From assembly GCF_019669905.1 (NCBI RefSeq), contig NZ_AP019777.1, positions 3,534,001 through 3,598,000 on the forward strand: 64,000 nucleotides of DNA. The letters run 5' to 3'. The position numbers and the translations under genes were made by a program. This document shows positions 50,293 to 59,934 of the stretch, piece after piece. The stretch comes from Methylomonas koyamae (GTDB lineage Bacteria > Pseudomonadota > Gammaproteobacteria > Methylococcales > Methylomonadaceae). The notes beneath the pieces were generated by a model. That model made no database searches. It was given only the letters and a program-made list of their open reading frames with translations, and had not been told where the DNA came from. Positions within the stretch are counted from its first letter, which is position 1. Every line of letters starts with the position of its first letter.

Positions 50293-52434
50293 ATGCCAGC
50301 CAACTCCAAACTTTCCGCCGCGTCCGACTTCTCGCCATGCCTGAACCCGAAACTGCGCGCGCTGCTGCAAGACCGCGAACGTATGCTCAGCATGCTGATG
50401 AGCAATCTGCAAGGCATGGTGTATTGCTGCCTGCTGGATGCCGACTGGACCATGGTCTTCGTCAGCGAAGGTTGCCGGGCGCTGACCGGCTACTCGTCGG
50501 AGGAATTGCTGTTCAACAAACGCATTTCCTACGAGGAATTGACGCTGGCCGAAGACCGCCTTTGGGTGCGAAGATTGATCGAAAAAGCCGCCCACGCCCG
50601 GAAAAAGTTCGATCTGGAATACCGTATCGTCCATGCCGACGGCAGCGTCCACTGGGTCCAGGAAAGCGGATTTCCGCTGTTCAACGACCACAGCGAACTG
50701 GTGGCGCTGGAAGGTTTCATTCAGGACGTGACGGCGCGCAAACGCAGCGAGCAAGCGGCCCGCGACGCCGAAGCCCGTTACCGCTCGATTTTCGAAAACG
50801 CCATCGAAGGGATTTACCAGACCACGCCGAGCGGCCAATACCTGGATTTCAACCCGGCGCTGGCCCGCATCTACGGTTACGCATCGACTCAGGATTTGCG
50901 CAACGGCATTTCCGATATTCAACGCCAGCTCTACGTCGATCCGGAAAAACGCGGCGAGTACATAGCCATCATGCAAGCCAACGGCGAAGTGCGTAACTTC
51001 GAAGCCCAGGTCTACCGCAAAAACGGCGACATCATCTGGATCACCGAGAACGCCCGCGAAGTGCGCGACCGCGACGGCCGGCTGTTGTTTTACGAAGGTA
51101 CGGTCGAAGATATCTCGGAACGCAAATATTACGAGCAACAAATCGAATACCAGGCCACCCACGACATGCTGACCGGGCTGCCCAACCGCACGGTGTTGTC
51201 CGACCGGCTGCAACAGGCCATCAATTTCGCCGCCCGCTACGACAATATTCTGGCGGTGGCCTTCGTCGATCTGGACCAGTTCAAATTCATCAACGACAGC
51301 ATGGGCCACCATGTCGGCGATTCGCTGTTGGTAGTGATGGCGGAACGGCTGGCGCAGTGCGTGCGCGACTCGGATACCGTGGTCAGGCTGGGCGGCGACG
51401 AGTTCGTGCTGCTGCTGTGCAGCCTGCAAAAGATCGAAGACATCAGCCACAGCATGCAGCGGATTCTGGCGGCGGTGGCGGCGCCCTGCACCATCGACGG
51501 CTTGGAATTCGTCGTATCCTGCAGCATCGGCATCAGCGTCTATCCCGGCGACGGCCAGGAGGCCGGCACGCTACTGAAACATGCCGATTCGGCGATGTAC
51601 AAAGCCAAACAACTCGGCCGCAACAATTTCCAGTTTTATACCCGCGAGTTGAACCAGGTTTTGACCGAACGCATGGCGATAGAATACCGGCTGCGCCACG
51701 CCATCGAGAACGAAGAATTTCTGCTGTATTACCAACCCAAAATCGAATTGGCCAGCGGCCGGATTTGCGGCGCCGAAGCCCTGATCCGTTGGCAGCCGCC
51801 CGACGGCGCTTTAATTTCGCCGCTGAGTTTTATTCCGATCGCCGAAGAAACCGGCCAAATCGAGCAAATCGGCCGCTGGGTACTGCAACAAGCCTGTCTG
51901 GCCGCCAACCGCTTCCAACAAATCCTGGGCCGGCCGCTGCCGGTTGCGGTCAACGTGTCGCCGCGCCAATTTCGCCAGCGCGATTTGATCGGCACCATCG
52001 CCGCCACGCTGGCCGCCACCCAAGTCGCCGCGCACACGGTGGAACTGGAAATCACCGAATCCTGCCTGGCGCACGACACGCCGCAATTCATCAAAACTCT
52101 GCACGGCCTGAAAGCGTTGGGCTTGACCCTGGCCATCGACGATTTCGGCACCGGCTATTCCAGCATGGCCTACCTGAAGGACTTTCCGGTGGACCGCTTG
52201 AAGATCGACAAGGCGTTCGTCGGCAACCTGGAACACGAATCCACCGACGCCGCGATTTTGAAAGCCATTATCGCGCTGGGGCACAGCCTGGGCTTGAAGG
52301 TGGTTGCCGAAGGCGTCGAGACCGAACAGCAATCCGCCTACCTGCTGCAAAACGGCTGCGATGAAGCCCAAGGTTATTGGTTCGGCCAACCGCTAGCGGA
52401 AGCGGAATTTTGCGCGCTGCTGACCAGCCGCTAG
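50293..52434 (+). CDS. PAS-PAS-GGDEF-EAL cyclic di-GMP enzyme
   Basis: The 713 residues start at ATG 50293. The frame stays open to 50056, but the extra residues are low-complexity. Two PAS domains (about 35-150 and 165-285; MVYCCLLDADWTMVFVSEGC and IYGYASTQDLRNG) precede a GGDEF domain with the intact site RLGGDEF (about residue 366) and no obvious RxxD I-site directly before it. An EAL domain has EALIRW (about 494), the DDFGTGYSS loop and ESCL glutamate all present. It can in principle both make and break c-di-GMP. It likely influences the exopolysaccharide cluster just downstream. Confidence 0.93.
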   Translation: MPANSKLSAASDFSPCLNPKLRALLQDRERMLSMLMSNLQGMVYCCLLDADWTMVFVSEGCRALTGYSSEELLFNKRISYEELTLAEDRLWVRRLIEKAAHARKKFDLEYRIVHADGSVHWVQESGFPLFNDHSELVALEGFIQDVTARKRSEQAARDAEARYRSIFENAIEGIYQTTPSGQYLDFNPALARIYGYASTQDLRNGISDIQRQLYVDPEKRGEYIAIMQANGEVRNFEAQVYRKNGDIIWITENAREVRDRDGRLLFYEGTVEDISERKYYEQQIEYQATHDMLTGLPNRTVLSDRLQQAINFAARYDNILAVAFVDLDQFKFINDSMGHHVGDSLLVVMAERLAQCVRDSDTVVRLGGDEFVLLLCSLQKIEDISHSMQRILAAVAAPCTIDGLEFVVSCSIGISVYPGDGQEAGTLLKHADSAMYKAKQLGRNNFQFYTRELNQVLTERMAIEYRLRHAIENEEFLLYYQPKIELASGRICGAEALIRWQPPDGALISPLSFIPIAEETGQIEQIGRWVLQQACLAANRFQQILGRPLPVAVNVSPRQFRQRDLIGTIAATLAATQVAAHTVELEITESCLAHDTPQFIKTLHGLKALGLTLAIDDFGTGYSSMAYLKDFPVDRLKIDKAFVGNLEHESTDAAILKAIIALGHSLGLKVVAEGVETEQQSAYLLQNGCDEAQGYWFGQPLAEAEFCALLTSR

Positions 52435-52577
52435 GAGAGTCGCTATTTTTGCCGAAAGATTTTTTCGGGCCTCCTGCCAGAAAAAATCGACAAAAATTAC
52501 GCGGTCGCTTCTGCCTTCGGCGGCCTCGATTCGTCCCTTTCGTTGCGAAAACCCACCCGGCATTAAGGCTATCGTGT

Positions 52578-52624
52578 ACTGAAAATCTTCGCTTCGCGTT
52601 CGCTCCGTTTCTAAGATTTTCAGT
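52578..52624. repeat. 12-bp inverted repeat with 23-base loop
   Basis: ACTGAAAATCTT (52578-52589) and its exact complement (52613-52624), in the 281-base gap between the c-di-GMP gene and the acyltransferase stop. The loop alternates TTCGC/CGTTCG. It could be a convergent terminator or a dispersed palindrome. Confidence 0.45.
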
Positions 52625-52715
52625 GCTGGACATGCTTATGCCGGCGCCCATCCAATCAGCGCCGGCGTAGCCAGATAGGCAGTTGGCCTCTCTCGGCCGA
52701 GCGAACAGCCGCCGC

Positions 52716-53447
52716 TTATGCCCGCTGGCGGACGGCGTAATTACCTTGTTCGAGCTCGGAATAACGACGGTAGCCGAGCTGGTAATCCTCTTGCCACAGC
52801 GGATTTTGCAAAATGTGGTGGACATCCAGCCGGTAAGGCGTGCGCAGACCGCGATGTTCGCACGGTTCCGCCACCTGGTGCATTTCGAAGCCCTGTTTTT
52901 TCACCGCATAAGCCAAGGCCGGCGCGACCAGAATGAACCAGTGCTCGATGCCTTGCTCCACCGAATAATCGACGGCGGCGCGGTACAGGCCCCACATGAT
53001 GCTACGGCTTTGCTGGCGTAAGGTGTTCAGGTATTTGACGTTGCTTGCCGGATCGGGCTCGGTTTGGCTGAGGATGCGGGGAGCGAAGCGCCGGGCTTCG
53101 CGCAACACGCACAGGCGGGAAATTTCGATGGCGCCGCGGTAATCGGCGTCGGCCAGCGGCTGGTCCGCTTCGCATTTTTCCTCGAACGGAAAGCGCTGCC
53201 GATGCGGACTGACCACGCGCAATGCGCCCAGCCATTGGCCGGTGTAACGGTGGCGGACCATGAAATGCTCGGCGTGTTGGTCCCACTCGTCGAATTCCAA
53301 TTGTTGCGGAAACAGCTCCTTGTCTTCGTAGCCGAGCTCGTCGCAGTAGACTTGATAGCGGAGGTTGTAGTGGATTCGCTTGCTTTCCGGCGTATCAGCT
53401 AAAAAAACCTCAAAACAGTTGTCGAAAGAATGCTTTTCAGAAATCAA
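52716..53447 (-). CDS. PEP-CTERM/exosortase-associated acyltransferase
   Basis: The 243 residues belong to the GNAT-like, LuxI-related family found beside exosortase exopolysaccharide loci: IHYNLRYQVYCDELGYEDKE, then QHAEHFMVRHRYTGQWLGAL and EISRLCVLREARRF. I chose TTG 53447 because GGAG sits 7 bases upstream. A TTG six codons earlier has none, and the nearby ATG is out of frame. The family's acyl substrate is not established. The exosortase itself is not in this window. It is the last gene of the exopolysaccharide cluster. Confidence 0.88.
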   Translation of the reverse strand: MISEKHSFDNCFEVFLADTPESKRIHYNLRYQVYCDELGYEDKELFPQQLEFDEWDQHAEHFMVRHRYTGQWLGALRVVSPHRQRFPFEEKCEADQPLADADYRGAIEISRLCVLREARRFAPRILSQTEPDPASNVKYLNTLRQQSRSIMWGLYRAAVDYSVEQGIEHWFILVAPALAYAVKKQGFEMHQVAEPCEHRGLRTPYRLDVHHILQNPLWQEDYQLGYRRYSELEQGNYAVRQRA

Positions 53448-53769
53448 GTTGAAACTCCATAACAAAATTAATCAAATCCCTTAAATTCAGGCGCTAACTT
53501 TCTGGCGTCATTGTAACGCTGCGAAGCGGTTTTGCCGAAGCGCCCTGCCGGGGAATTATGTTTTCCATTCAGCTATTTGCCTGTAGTTCTGCCAATAAAT
53601 CGCGATAGCGTCTCGTAAGCTACAGGGCCAAGATTAAAGAAAACCTGCAATTTTCATTAAGGAATCATTAAGAAACGGTATTTTTCAAGCAAAAAAGCCC
53701 GTCGGAAGCGGAAAATTTACTAGAGCCGCAGGCCTTGGCGGGCCTGGGCTTGAAGCGGATATTGCGAAA
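53448..53769. other. Gap between acyltransferase and glycosyltransferase genes
   Basis: About 320 bases, AT-rich near 53600-53700, with AAAAAAGCCCG around 53692. It should hold the promoter of the acyltransferase gene. No gene, tRNA or clear repeat seen. Confidence 0.5.
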
Positions 53770-54720
53770 TCAGTCCGCGCCTGGCGGCGCGGATGAGGAA
53801 AATGAAGCGGACCAGTAGGCCCGGTGCAAGCTGAAATAGCGGTTGACGCCGGCCGGCAAACGCCGGTGGCAGGAACGCCCGATGTGATAACCCAGCCACT
53901 TCAGCAAGGTCCGCAGCATCGCGGAAGGCAGCAATGCCGGCGCATGCCGAAACAAATAACGCATTTCGGACCCGACGAAGCGTTTGCCCTCGCCGGCGGC
54001 ACCGCCGAAAGTCCGCTGCAACCACGCCGCCCGGTTATGAAACACGCCGATATCGAAATAGCGTCTGAATTCGTCGGCAAAGCCGTAATCGTGGGAATGG
54101 AATACCCTGGCATCGGCGCAATATTGCAATTTCCAACCGTGCAACAGCATCTTTCCGGCGGCGAAGGTATCTTCGTTCATTACGGTATGCCGCGGAAAAC
54201 CGCCGGCTTGCAACAACGCGCTACGCCGGTAGCCGGCAAAGGAATTGGAGATGAATACGGTCTTGATGCCGAAGCGGTCGCGGTCGGCCAGGCTGCGCAC
54301 TTGGCTGTGCGCCGGGTAATTGAACAGGCGGGCGTGGGCGCCTATGGCACCGGCGCCGACATGCGGCAACTGCCGGCCATAGGCGACACCGACTTCGGGA
54401 TCGGCGAAGGCCGCCAGTAAATTGGCCAAGGCCTCGGCGTCGGCCAGCAAGGCGTCCTGGGTCAGAAACAGCAGAATCTCGGCATCGGCCAGATAGTCGA
54501 CGCCGAATTGGCGGGTACCGCCGTGGTTGAAGTCTTGGCGGGCGATGGTTTTCACTTCGAAACCGGCCGCTCGCGCCAGTTCGGCGGTCGCGTCATCGGA
54601 CGACGAATCAATCAACAACAGATAATCGGGCTTGCGGGTTTGGCCGGCAAGCGCTTGCAACCAAGCCGGCCATAAAGCGCCGACATTCAGCGTCGGTACG
54701 ATCAGCCCCACTTTGCTCAT
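53770..54720 (-). CDS. Family 2 glycosyltransferase (rhamnosyltransferase-like)
   Basis: The 316 residues have a GT-A fold: GLIVPTLNVGALWPAWLQAL, LLLIDSSSDDATAELA (first acidic site) and ILLFLTQDALLADAE (the DxD equivalent is TQDA, as in the RfbF-like rhamnosyltransferases). The C-terminal region is amphipathic and basic, as in membrane-associated enzymes. Its ATG overlaps the stop of the upstream glycosyltransferase (ATGA), so it is co-translated as part of the repeat-unit assembly set. Confidence 0.88.
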   Translation of the reverse strand: MSKVGLIVPTLNVGALWPAWLQALAGQTRKPDYLLLIDSSSDDATAELARAAGFEVKTIARQDFNHGGTRQFGVDYLADAEILLFLTQDALLADAEALANLLAAFADPEVGVAYGRQLPHVGAGAIGAHARLFNYPAHSQVRSLADRDRFGIKTVFISNSFAGYRRSALLQAGGFPRHTVMNEDTFAAGKMLLHGWKLQYCADARVFHSHDYGFADEFRRYFDIGVFHNRAAWLQRTFGGAAGEGKRFVGSEMRYLFRHAPALLPSAMLRTLLKWLGYHIGRSCHRRLPAGVNRYFSLHRAYWSASFSSSAPPGAD

Positions 54721-55913
54721 GTGCGCTGCTCCGCCAAACTAGCAACCGGGCCGAATTCGGCCGGTTCCGTTAACGCCTGCCAGACCCGGTCGCCCAGCGA
54801 CACGGCATCCAGCGCTTGTTCGGCATGGCGCCGCGCGGATTGCGACATCTGCCGCCAGCCTTCGGCGTCGATCGCCTGCGCCGCGCGCAACACCTGGCAA
54901 ACGGCAGCGTGGTCGCGTTCGAACACCCAACCGGCGCCGATCTGAGACAGGTGATCCCAGGCCAAACCTTTGGCGACCAGGGCCGGCCGGCCGCTGGCCA
55001 AGGCTTCGGCGACGACGTTACCGAAATTCTCGCGCATGCCGCCGGCCTGCTCCAGACCGGACGGCAAGACCAGAAAATGGCTTTGCGCCAGCAACTCTTT
55101 GACTTCATCGGCCGCCAGATAACCCCGGTACTCGATTGCGCCGTCGGCTTGCGCTACCAATTGCAAAAACTCGTCGAAATAAGCGCCGTCGACGCTGCGG
55201 CCGGCGACGACCAAACTGTCGCCGCTACACCGGGTTTGCAACCAGGCGCGAATAAAACCATTGATGCCTTTCTCCTGTTGCACGTGGCCCAGAAAACATA
55301 ATTGCAAACCGGCCTGCGCCGGATAATCCGCAACCCGGAACGCCCGGCTGTCGATGCCGTTCGGCACTAACAAAATTCGCCCGCCGCCGGCCAACGCAGT
55401 GCGGACGCCCTCGGCTTCGGTATCGCTGGTGCAATGCACGGCAACGGCCCGGCGTAAGGTCGGAAACGTCAGCCAGCGGTAAAACAGCCATTTCAGCGGC
55501 TTGCGGCGTTTTATCAACGCCACGTGCTCCGGCATCAGGCCGCCGTGCACGGCAACGACGAACGGCCGCCGCAATAGCAGACAAAACCAGGCCGCCAAGG
55601 TCGAGGGCCAGGTGGCGATACCGTGAATGTAAAGCCGCGGCGCTTGCCGGCACAACTGCCAAATCGCCGGTATTGCCCCCAAGCCGAAGCCCCAGCGTCG
55701 CCAGCCGTAGCAGCGGTAAAGCCGCACGTCGACCGTATCGCCCAATTGCACGTCTTCGGCGCGCAAACGGCCGGAAATCGACTCGTCGGACGCCACCAAA
55801 GCCATACGGTGACCGCGCTCGGCCCAGGCCTGGGTCAACACGCCGCAAGTCACCGATACGCCGCCGTAGCCCTTGGCCGGCGGCACGTGCGTCGCAACTA
55901 TTCCCACATCCAT
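54717..55913 (-). CDS. Family 4 glycosyltransferase (GT-B)
   Basis: The 398 residues start at ATG 55913 with AAGGAG 6 bases upstream; a much longer frame to 56528 is the shadow of the next gene. It has an N-terminal acceptor domain (VGIVATHVPPAKGYGGVSVT) and a C-terminal nucleotide-sugar domain (LCFLGHVQQEKGINGFIRAW; SHFLVLPSGLEQAGGMRENF with the E-x7-E-like motif). Part of the exopolysaccharide repeat-unit pathway. Confidence 0.92.
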   Translation of the reverse strand: MDVGIVATHVPPAKGYGGVSVTCGVLTQAWAERGHRMALVASDESISGRLRAEDVQLGDTVDVRLYRCYGWRRWGFGLGAIPAIWQLCRQAPRLYIHGIATWPSTLAAWFCLLLRRPFVVAVHGGLMPEHVALIKRRKPLKWLFYRWLTFPTLRRAVAVHCTSDTEAEGVRTALAGGGRILLVPNGIDSRAFRVADYPAQAGLQLCFLGHVQQEKGINGFIRAWLQTRCSGDSLVVAGRSVDGAYFDEFLQLVAQADGAIEYRGYLAADEVKELLAQSHFLVLPSGLEQAGGMRENFGNVVAEALASGRPALVAKGLAWDHLSQIGAGWVFERDHAAVCQVLRAAQAIDAEGWRQMSQSARRHAEQALDAVSLGDRVWQALTEPAEFGPVASLAEQRT

Positions 55914-55927
55914 CCTATTCTCCTTAA

Positions 55928-56794
55928 CTAAAGGCAACCGCTGCTGCGGTAAGCAAAAAATCCGCGCCAGATGCCGACCAGGCTGTAATACCAGTACGCC
56001 AGCTTGGCGCGGTTGCCGGACAAAACCGCCAGCAGCATTTTCAAAACCGGCGCCAGCAACATTTTTCTGGCGATGTAATAAGCGATGAACCAATCGCGCT
56101 GATTGGCGAATTTGCGGATATAAGCGCCGATACCGGTCGAGTACATCAACATCCGCGCGTTGCCCAAGCGGTAATGGTCCTTGTCTGGATGGTAGATGCG
56201 GATATCCGGCGTATAAAAGGCTTTGGCGCCGGCGCGTAACAATCGATACAGCATTTCGAAACCTTCGCCGCCGGCGTATTTGGCGCCGATGCCGAAATCG
56301 TGGTCCAGATAAAACTGGCTGCGTTCCAGCCGAGCGACGGCAAAAAACTGGGTAAACTCGACCCCCAGCATGGCCAAGCGCGAGAAATAACGCGCCTTGC
56401 GGCTGTTGACGCCGATGCTGAAGCGGCGGGTATCGGCGTCGTAAGACGCCCCGACCACTATCGCCAGCTCCGGCCGCAGATCGAATTCGGCGACGACCTT
56501 CTGCAACACGTCGGCTGCGTAGCAGCAATCGTCGTCCGGAAAGGCGACGATTTCGCCTTGCGCCAGCGCGATACCGTAATCGCGGGCACGGGCGTTGCCG
56601 GTGAAATCGACTTTGACGTGCCTGATCGCCAATTCCGGCCCAAACCGATCCATGATTGCGTCTATTTTGCCGTCCCGGTTCTGATCGATGACGATCAGTT
56701 CGAAATCCCGGTAATTCTGCGCCAGCAGCGAGCGCAAAAACTCGGCGACCTGCCAGTCCCGCCCCAACGTCGCCAGAATCAACGACACCGTCAT
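55928..56794 (-). CDS. Family 2 glycosyltransferase
   Basis: The 288 residues start at ATG 56794, overlapping the preceding stop (ATGA); a frame to 57532 is a shadow. GT-A motifs: SLILATLGRDWQVAEFLRSL, ELIVIDQNRDGKID and the metal-binding FPDDDCCY. The acceptor-side motif GAKYAGGEGFEMLYRLL and a basic amphipathic C-terminus suggest action at the inner membrane on a lipid-linked glycan. Confidence 0.92.
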   Translation of the reverse strand: MTVSLILATLGRDWQVAEFLRSLLAQNYRDFELIVIDQNRDGKIDAIMDRFGPELAIRHVKVDFTGNARARDYGIALAQGEIVAFPDDDCCYAADVLQKVVAEFDLRPELAIVVGASYDADTRRFSIGVNSRKARYFSRLAMLGVEFTQFFAVARLERSQFYLDHDFGIGAKYAGGEGFEMLYRLLRAGAKAFYTPDIRIYHPDKDHYRLGNARMLMYSTGIGAYIRKFANQRDWFIAYYIARKMLLAPVLKMLLAVLSGNRAKLAYWYYSLVGIWRGFFAYRSSGCL

Positions 56795-57582
56795 GCCGAA
56801 GGCTCCGCCCAGCGTCCGGCCTTGGCTTGCAAGTAAATCGTCGCCTCGTACCAGGTAAACATCAACGCAAATTCCAGACCTGCCGCACCATCCAGAAAAC
56901 CGCCGCGCAACAGGTAGTGGTAAGCAAACCGCGCCGGAATCCGCAGCCAGCAGCGGCCCAGCCAGACGCTGATCCGGCCGCGCGCGGTCATCAAGGCACC
57001 GGCGGTCGGTTGCAGCTCGATTTCCTGCGCCGCCTTGCCGACGTGCTTGTGCATCCAGGCCACGATCTCGCCATGGTAAAAATAATGTTGGTAGGCGATA
57101 TCGGCCGTCGCCACCCGACTGCTTGCCAGCACCGCCTCGCCGTGGCCGGTATGGTTGCGGACGAAACCGACCGTTTCCCGCCGCACCAGCCGCGGATGGT
57201 AAATCGGATAGCCCGGCGCGTATTTCAAGCGTTTGCCGCGCAGATACAACACCGACGGCACCATCAACACGTCCATGTCGCGCGAGGTGGCCCATTCGGC
57301 ATCGAATTGCTGGTAAAACAACGGCGGATAAATTTCGTCGGCATCGACGAACAACACCCACGGCGTCTCGATAGCGCACTGCTGCAGCGCAAAATTGCGT
57401 TGCTCGGCAAAGCCCGGCCAGGGATTGTGGTACACCCGGCAGCCGCGGCGCTCGGCGATGGCGACGGTGTCGTCGCTGCTGCCGGAATCGACCATGACAA
57501 TCGGATAACGCTCCGGAATCGCCGCCAGACAACGCGGCAAATTCGCCGCTTCGTTACAAGCCAAGATCACGACGGTCAACAT
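56791..57582 (-). CDS. Family 2 glycosyltransferase (WaaE/KdtX-like)
   Basis: The 263 residues have the motifs VVILACNEAANLPRCLAAIP, VMVDSGSSDDTVAIAE, the DxD VLFVDADE, and a second part with NHTGHGEAV and HYFYHGEIVAWMHKHVGKAA, typical of WaaE/KdtX-like enzymes that act on lipid-linked sugars. ATG 57582 is preferred (GAGG 5 bases upstream); a GTG two codons earlier (57588) is possible. It lies 7 bases after the methyltransferase stop. Confidence 0.92.
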   Translation of the reverse strand: MLTVVILACNEAANLPRCLAAIPERYPIVMVDSGSSDDTVAIAERRGCRVYHNPWPGFAEQRNFALQQCAIETPWVLFVDADEIYPPLFYQQFDAEWATSRDMDVLMVPSVLYLRGKRLKYAPGYPIYHPRLVRRETVGFVRNHTGHGEAVLASSRVATADIAYQHYFYHGEIVAWMHKHVGKAAQEIELQPTAGALMTARGRISVWLGRCWLRIPARFAYHYLLRGGFLDGAAGLEFALMFTWYEATIYLQAKAGRWAEPSA

Positions 57583-57589
57583 AGGCACC

Positions 57590-58558
57590 TCACTCGGCCG
57601 CAGCCTTGACCGCGTAAACGTTCAGGTAAATTCCCATGCCAAACAGATTCATCAGGCCGTTGAACGGAATTTGCGCGTATTTGACCAAACCGTTCAACAG
57701 CTCGCCCCACTTGCCCTTGGCGCCCAAGCGTCGGGACAAGGCATCGAACGGCACCCGGGTGATCTGTTCGGTTTTCACGACTTGCAAACCGTTACGCTCG
57801 AATAAGCTGCGCAAGCCTTGCTCGGTAAAGAAATTGACGTGCTCCGGCACCCACAAACAGGCGTTTTCGTTGGCGCCCAGCAGCTTGACCAAAAACGACG
57901 CGTAATTCGGCACGGCACAAGCCAGCACGCCGCCGGTGTCCAACAGGCCCGCCACCTTGCGCAGCGCCCGCTCCGGCTCCAGCAAGTGTTCCAACACCTG
58001 CGACATGACGACGACGCCAAAGCGCTCTTCGCTGCGAAACTCTTCGAACATGATCGGCAACGGTTGGTCGCCGTTCATTTGCTCGAACACTTTATTTTCG
58101 TAGGCACCAGGATTGATGCTGACGGTGCGGTAACCCAGCAGGCGCAAAGCCCGGGTGTAAAACCCGAATCCGGAACCGATATCCAGCGCCCGGTAATTCA
58201 ACGTGGCGTTGTAGCGATCGGCATAGTGAGCGATACGTTTGGCATCCACCTTGCAATTCGGATACAGCCGCTCGCGCCGCAGCACTTCGTCCAAACCGAT
58301 CTCGGCGGTCAAGGCCTGACCGGAATGTCGATAAATCTGCTGTAACCACTCCCGGTGCGGCGGCTGATTCAGAAAGCCGGTGCCACAAACTTGGCAGCGG
58401 TAAATCCGAAATTCTTCGGCATCGGCGCCGGCCGTGTACTGGTAGTGTTTGTGCCGCCAAAAGCGGATGCGTTCTCCGCCGCAGGCAACGCAATGGTGCA
58501 ACAGTTCGCCGTAAGTCTGGTGAGCCATGCTGGCATAAGTCATCGTTTTCACAGGCAT
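57590..58558 (-). CDS. SAM-dependent methyltransferase with zinc-ribbon N-terminus
   Basis: The 322 residues start with a zinc-binding pair of CxxC motifs (CVACGGERI and CQVCGTGFL) and then a class I methyltransferase fold: LDIGSGFGFYTRALRLLGY (SAM site), MSQVLEHLLEPERALRKVAG and NFFTEQGLRSLFERNG. This is the arrangement of sugar C- or O-methyltransferases in polysaccharide clusters. The start at ATG 58558 has no strong ribosome site; ATG 58543 is an alternative. A longer frame reaching 58861 overlaps the flippase gene and is not used. Confidence 0.88.
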   Translation of the reverse strand: MPVKTMTYASMAHQTYGELLHHCVACGGERIRFWRHKHYQYTAGADAEEFRIYRCQVCGTGFLNQPPHREWLQQIYRHSGQALTAEIGLDEVLRRERLYPNCKVDAKRIAHYADRYNATLNYRALDIGSGFGFYTRALRLLGYRTVSINPGAYENKVFEQMNGDQPLPIMFEEFRSEERFGVVVMSQVLEHLLEPERALRKVAGLLDTGGVLACAVPNYASFLVKLLGANENACLWVPEHVNFFTEQGLRSLFERNGLQVVKTEQITRVPFDALSRRLGAKGKWGELLNGLVKYAQIPFNGLMNLFGMGIYLNVYAVKAAAE

Positions 58559-58596
58559 CCGCCGTAAATCGTAAGGGTTGAATATCAAAAAACGTA

Positions 58597-59934
58597 TCAG
58601 GCCGGCGCCCGTAACGGCGCTGCGGCGGTCGGTTCCGCCACGGCCGGCAGCGATTCGCCGTCGCGCAGCCGCCACGGTTTGGCCAGCAACGCCAGTACCA
58701 GGGCCTCGATACCGAAATAGACCGGGTTGGCCCAAGCCGCGCCGGGCAAACCGTATTGCAGGATCAGCAACGGTAAAGCGGTGATCGCGGCCAGAGCCCC
58801 GCACAAGCGCCCCTTCAACAAGACCCGCGTGCGCTTTTCCGCCAACAGCGGTTGCGCCCACAACGTACCCAGAGCGTGCAGCAAACAGCCGCCGCCGATG
58901 GCCGGCAACAGCGCCGCGACCGGGCGATAGGGCTCCGCCAATAACAGCGCCACCAGCCTATCGCCCAACCACGGCAACGCCAGCAGGCCCAAACCGCCGC
59001 CGGCCAGCAAGCAATACAGCCATAAACGCAACACCGCATGGGCGCGGCGGCGCTCGCCGGCCGAGAAAGCTTGGAAATAAGCCGGTTGAAAGGTGCGTAG
59101 CAACACCATGGCGCCGCGGTTGAAGGCTTCGTTGACCAGGGTATAACCGGCCGCGTATAGGCCGACATCGGCGGCACTCAGCAAGCAAGCGATTGCATAA
59201 CGGTCGCCGACGCCGTTCAGCCAAAACACCAGTTCCATCGGCAGCAAAGGCCAGGCGTAACGCCAAACCTTGCCGGCAAAGCGGCGCACATCGGTCGCCG
59301 CTAGCTCGCCGGCCGCGGATTCGGCGCCTAACCGGCACCAAAGCAGATTGGACAGCAAGGTCGCCGCGGCATAAGCCGCCAAAATCGACTCGACCTGCGC
59401 GCCCAGATAGCCAACCGCGGCCACGGCCAGCGCCGGCCGCAGCAAGCTGTCGCCGGTTTGCCACAACGCGGCGCGGCGCTGGCGGCGGCCGCCGATTGCC
59501 AGTTGCACGCCGAATTCGCGCCAGACCGTAACCGCCAACAACGCCCCGGCCAACAAGAACGGCGCCGCCGGCGCCCGGTACAGGTAGGCGTAACAGCCGC
59601 CGCCGGCCAACAACAAACCCAGCGCCAGCAAGGTCGCTTGTCCGGTCAGGCCGGCGACGGCCCGCTGCAGTTGGCTGCGTTGCGCCGGACCGGCGCATTC
59701 CGGCAACAAACGCATGCCGGCGCAAATGAACGGGTAGGAAAAGGCCGCGACGCCGAGTGCGACGCAGCCGCTCAATAGCGCGACCTCGCCGTAGACGTCC
59801 GGCGCCACTCGCTCGGTCAACAATCTGGTACCTAGCAACAGCGCCAGCGCCGAGGCCAGTTGCCCGAGCAACGCCCAGAACGCGTCGCCGCACAGACGCG
59901 ATTGCCGCAGCCGGAGCAGCGTGCGCTTAACCAT
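58597..59934 (-). CDS. Wzx-like polysaccharide flippase
   Basis: The 445 residues form about 12-14 membrane helices, with the polysaccharide-synthase/MOP layout (FWALLGQLASALALLLGTRL, YGEVALLSGCVALGVAAFSY; LNGVGDRYAIACLLSAADVG; QPAYFQAFSAGERRRAHAVL). It moves the lipid-linked repeat unit across the inner membrane. It overlaps the polymerase stop by 8 bases. Confidence 0.87.
   Translation of the reverse strand: MVKRTLLRLRQSRLCGDAFWALLGQLASALALLLGTRLLTERVAPDVYGEVALLSGCVALGVAAFSYPFICAGMRLLPECAGPAQRSQLQRAVAGLTGQATLLALGLLLAGGGCYAYLYRAPAAPFLLAGALLAVTVWREFGVQLAIGGRRQRRAALWQTGDSLLRPALAVAAVGYLGAQVESILAAYAAATLLSNLLWCRLGAESAAGELAATDVRRFAGKVWRYAWPLLPMELVFWLNGVGDRYAIACLLSAADVGLYAAGYTLVNEAFNRGAMVLLRTFQPAYFQAFSAGERRRAHAVLRLWLYCLLAGGGLGLLALPWLGDRLVALLLAEPYRPVAALLPAIGGGCLLHALGTLWAQPLLAEKRTRVLLKGRLCGALAAITALPLLILQYGLPGAAWANPVYFGIEALVLALLAKPWRLRDGESLPAVAEPTAAAPLRAPA

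Noticed and set aside
55928..57532. 534-codon and 603-codon frames in the glycosyltransferase region
   Set aside because: Their N-terminal parts are out-of-frame shadows of neighbours; the real starts are the ATGs with overlaps or AAGGAG.
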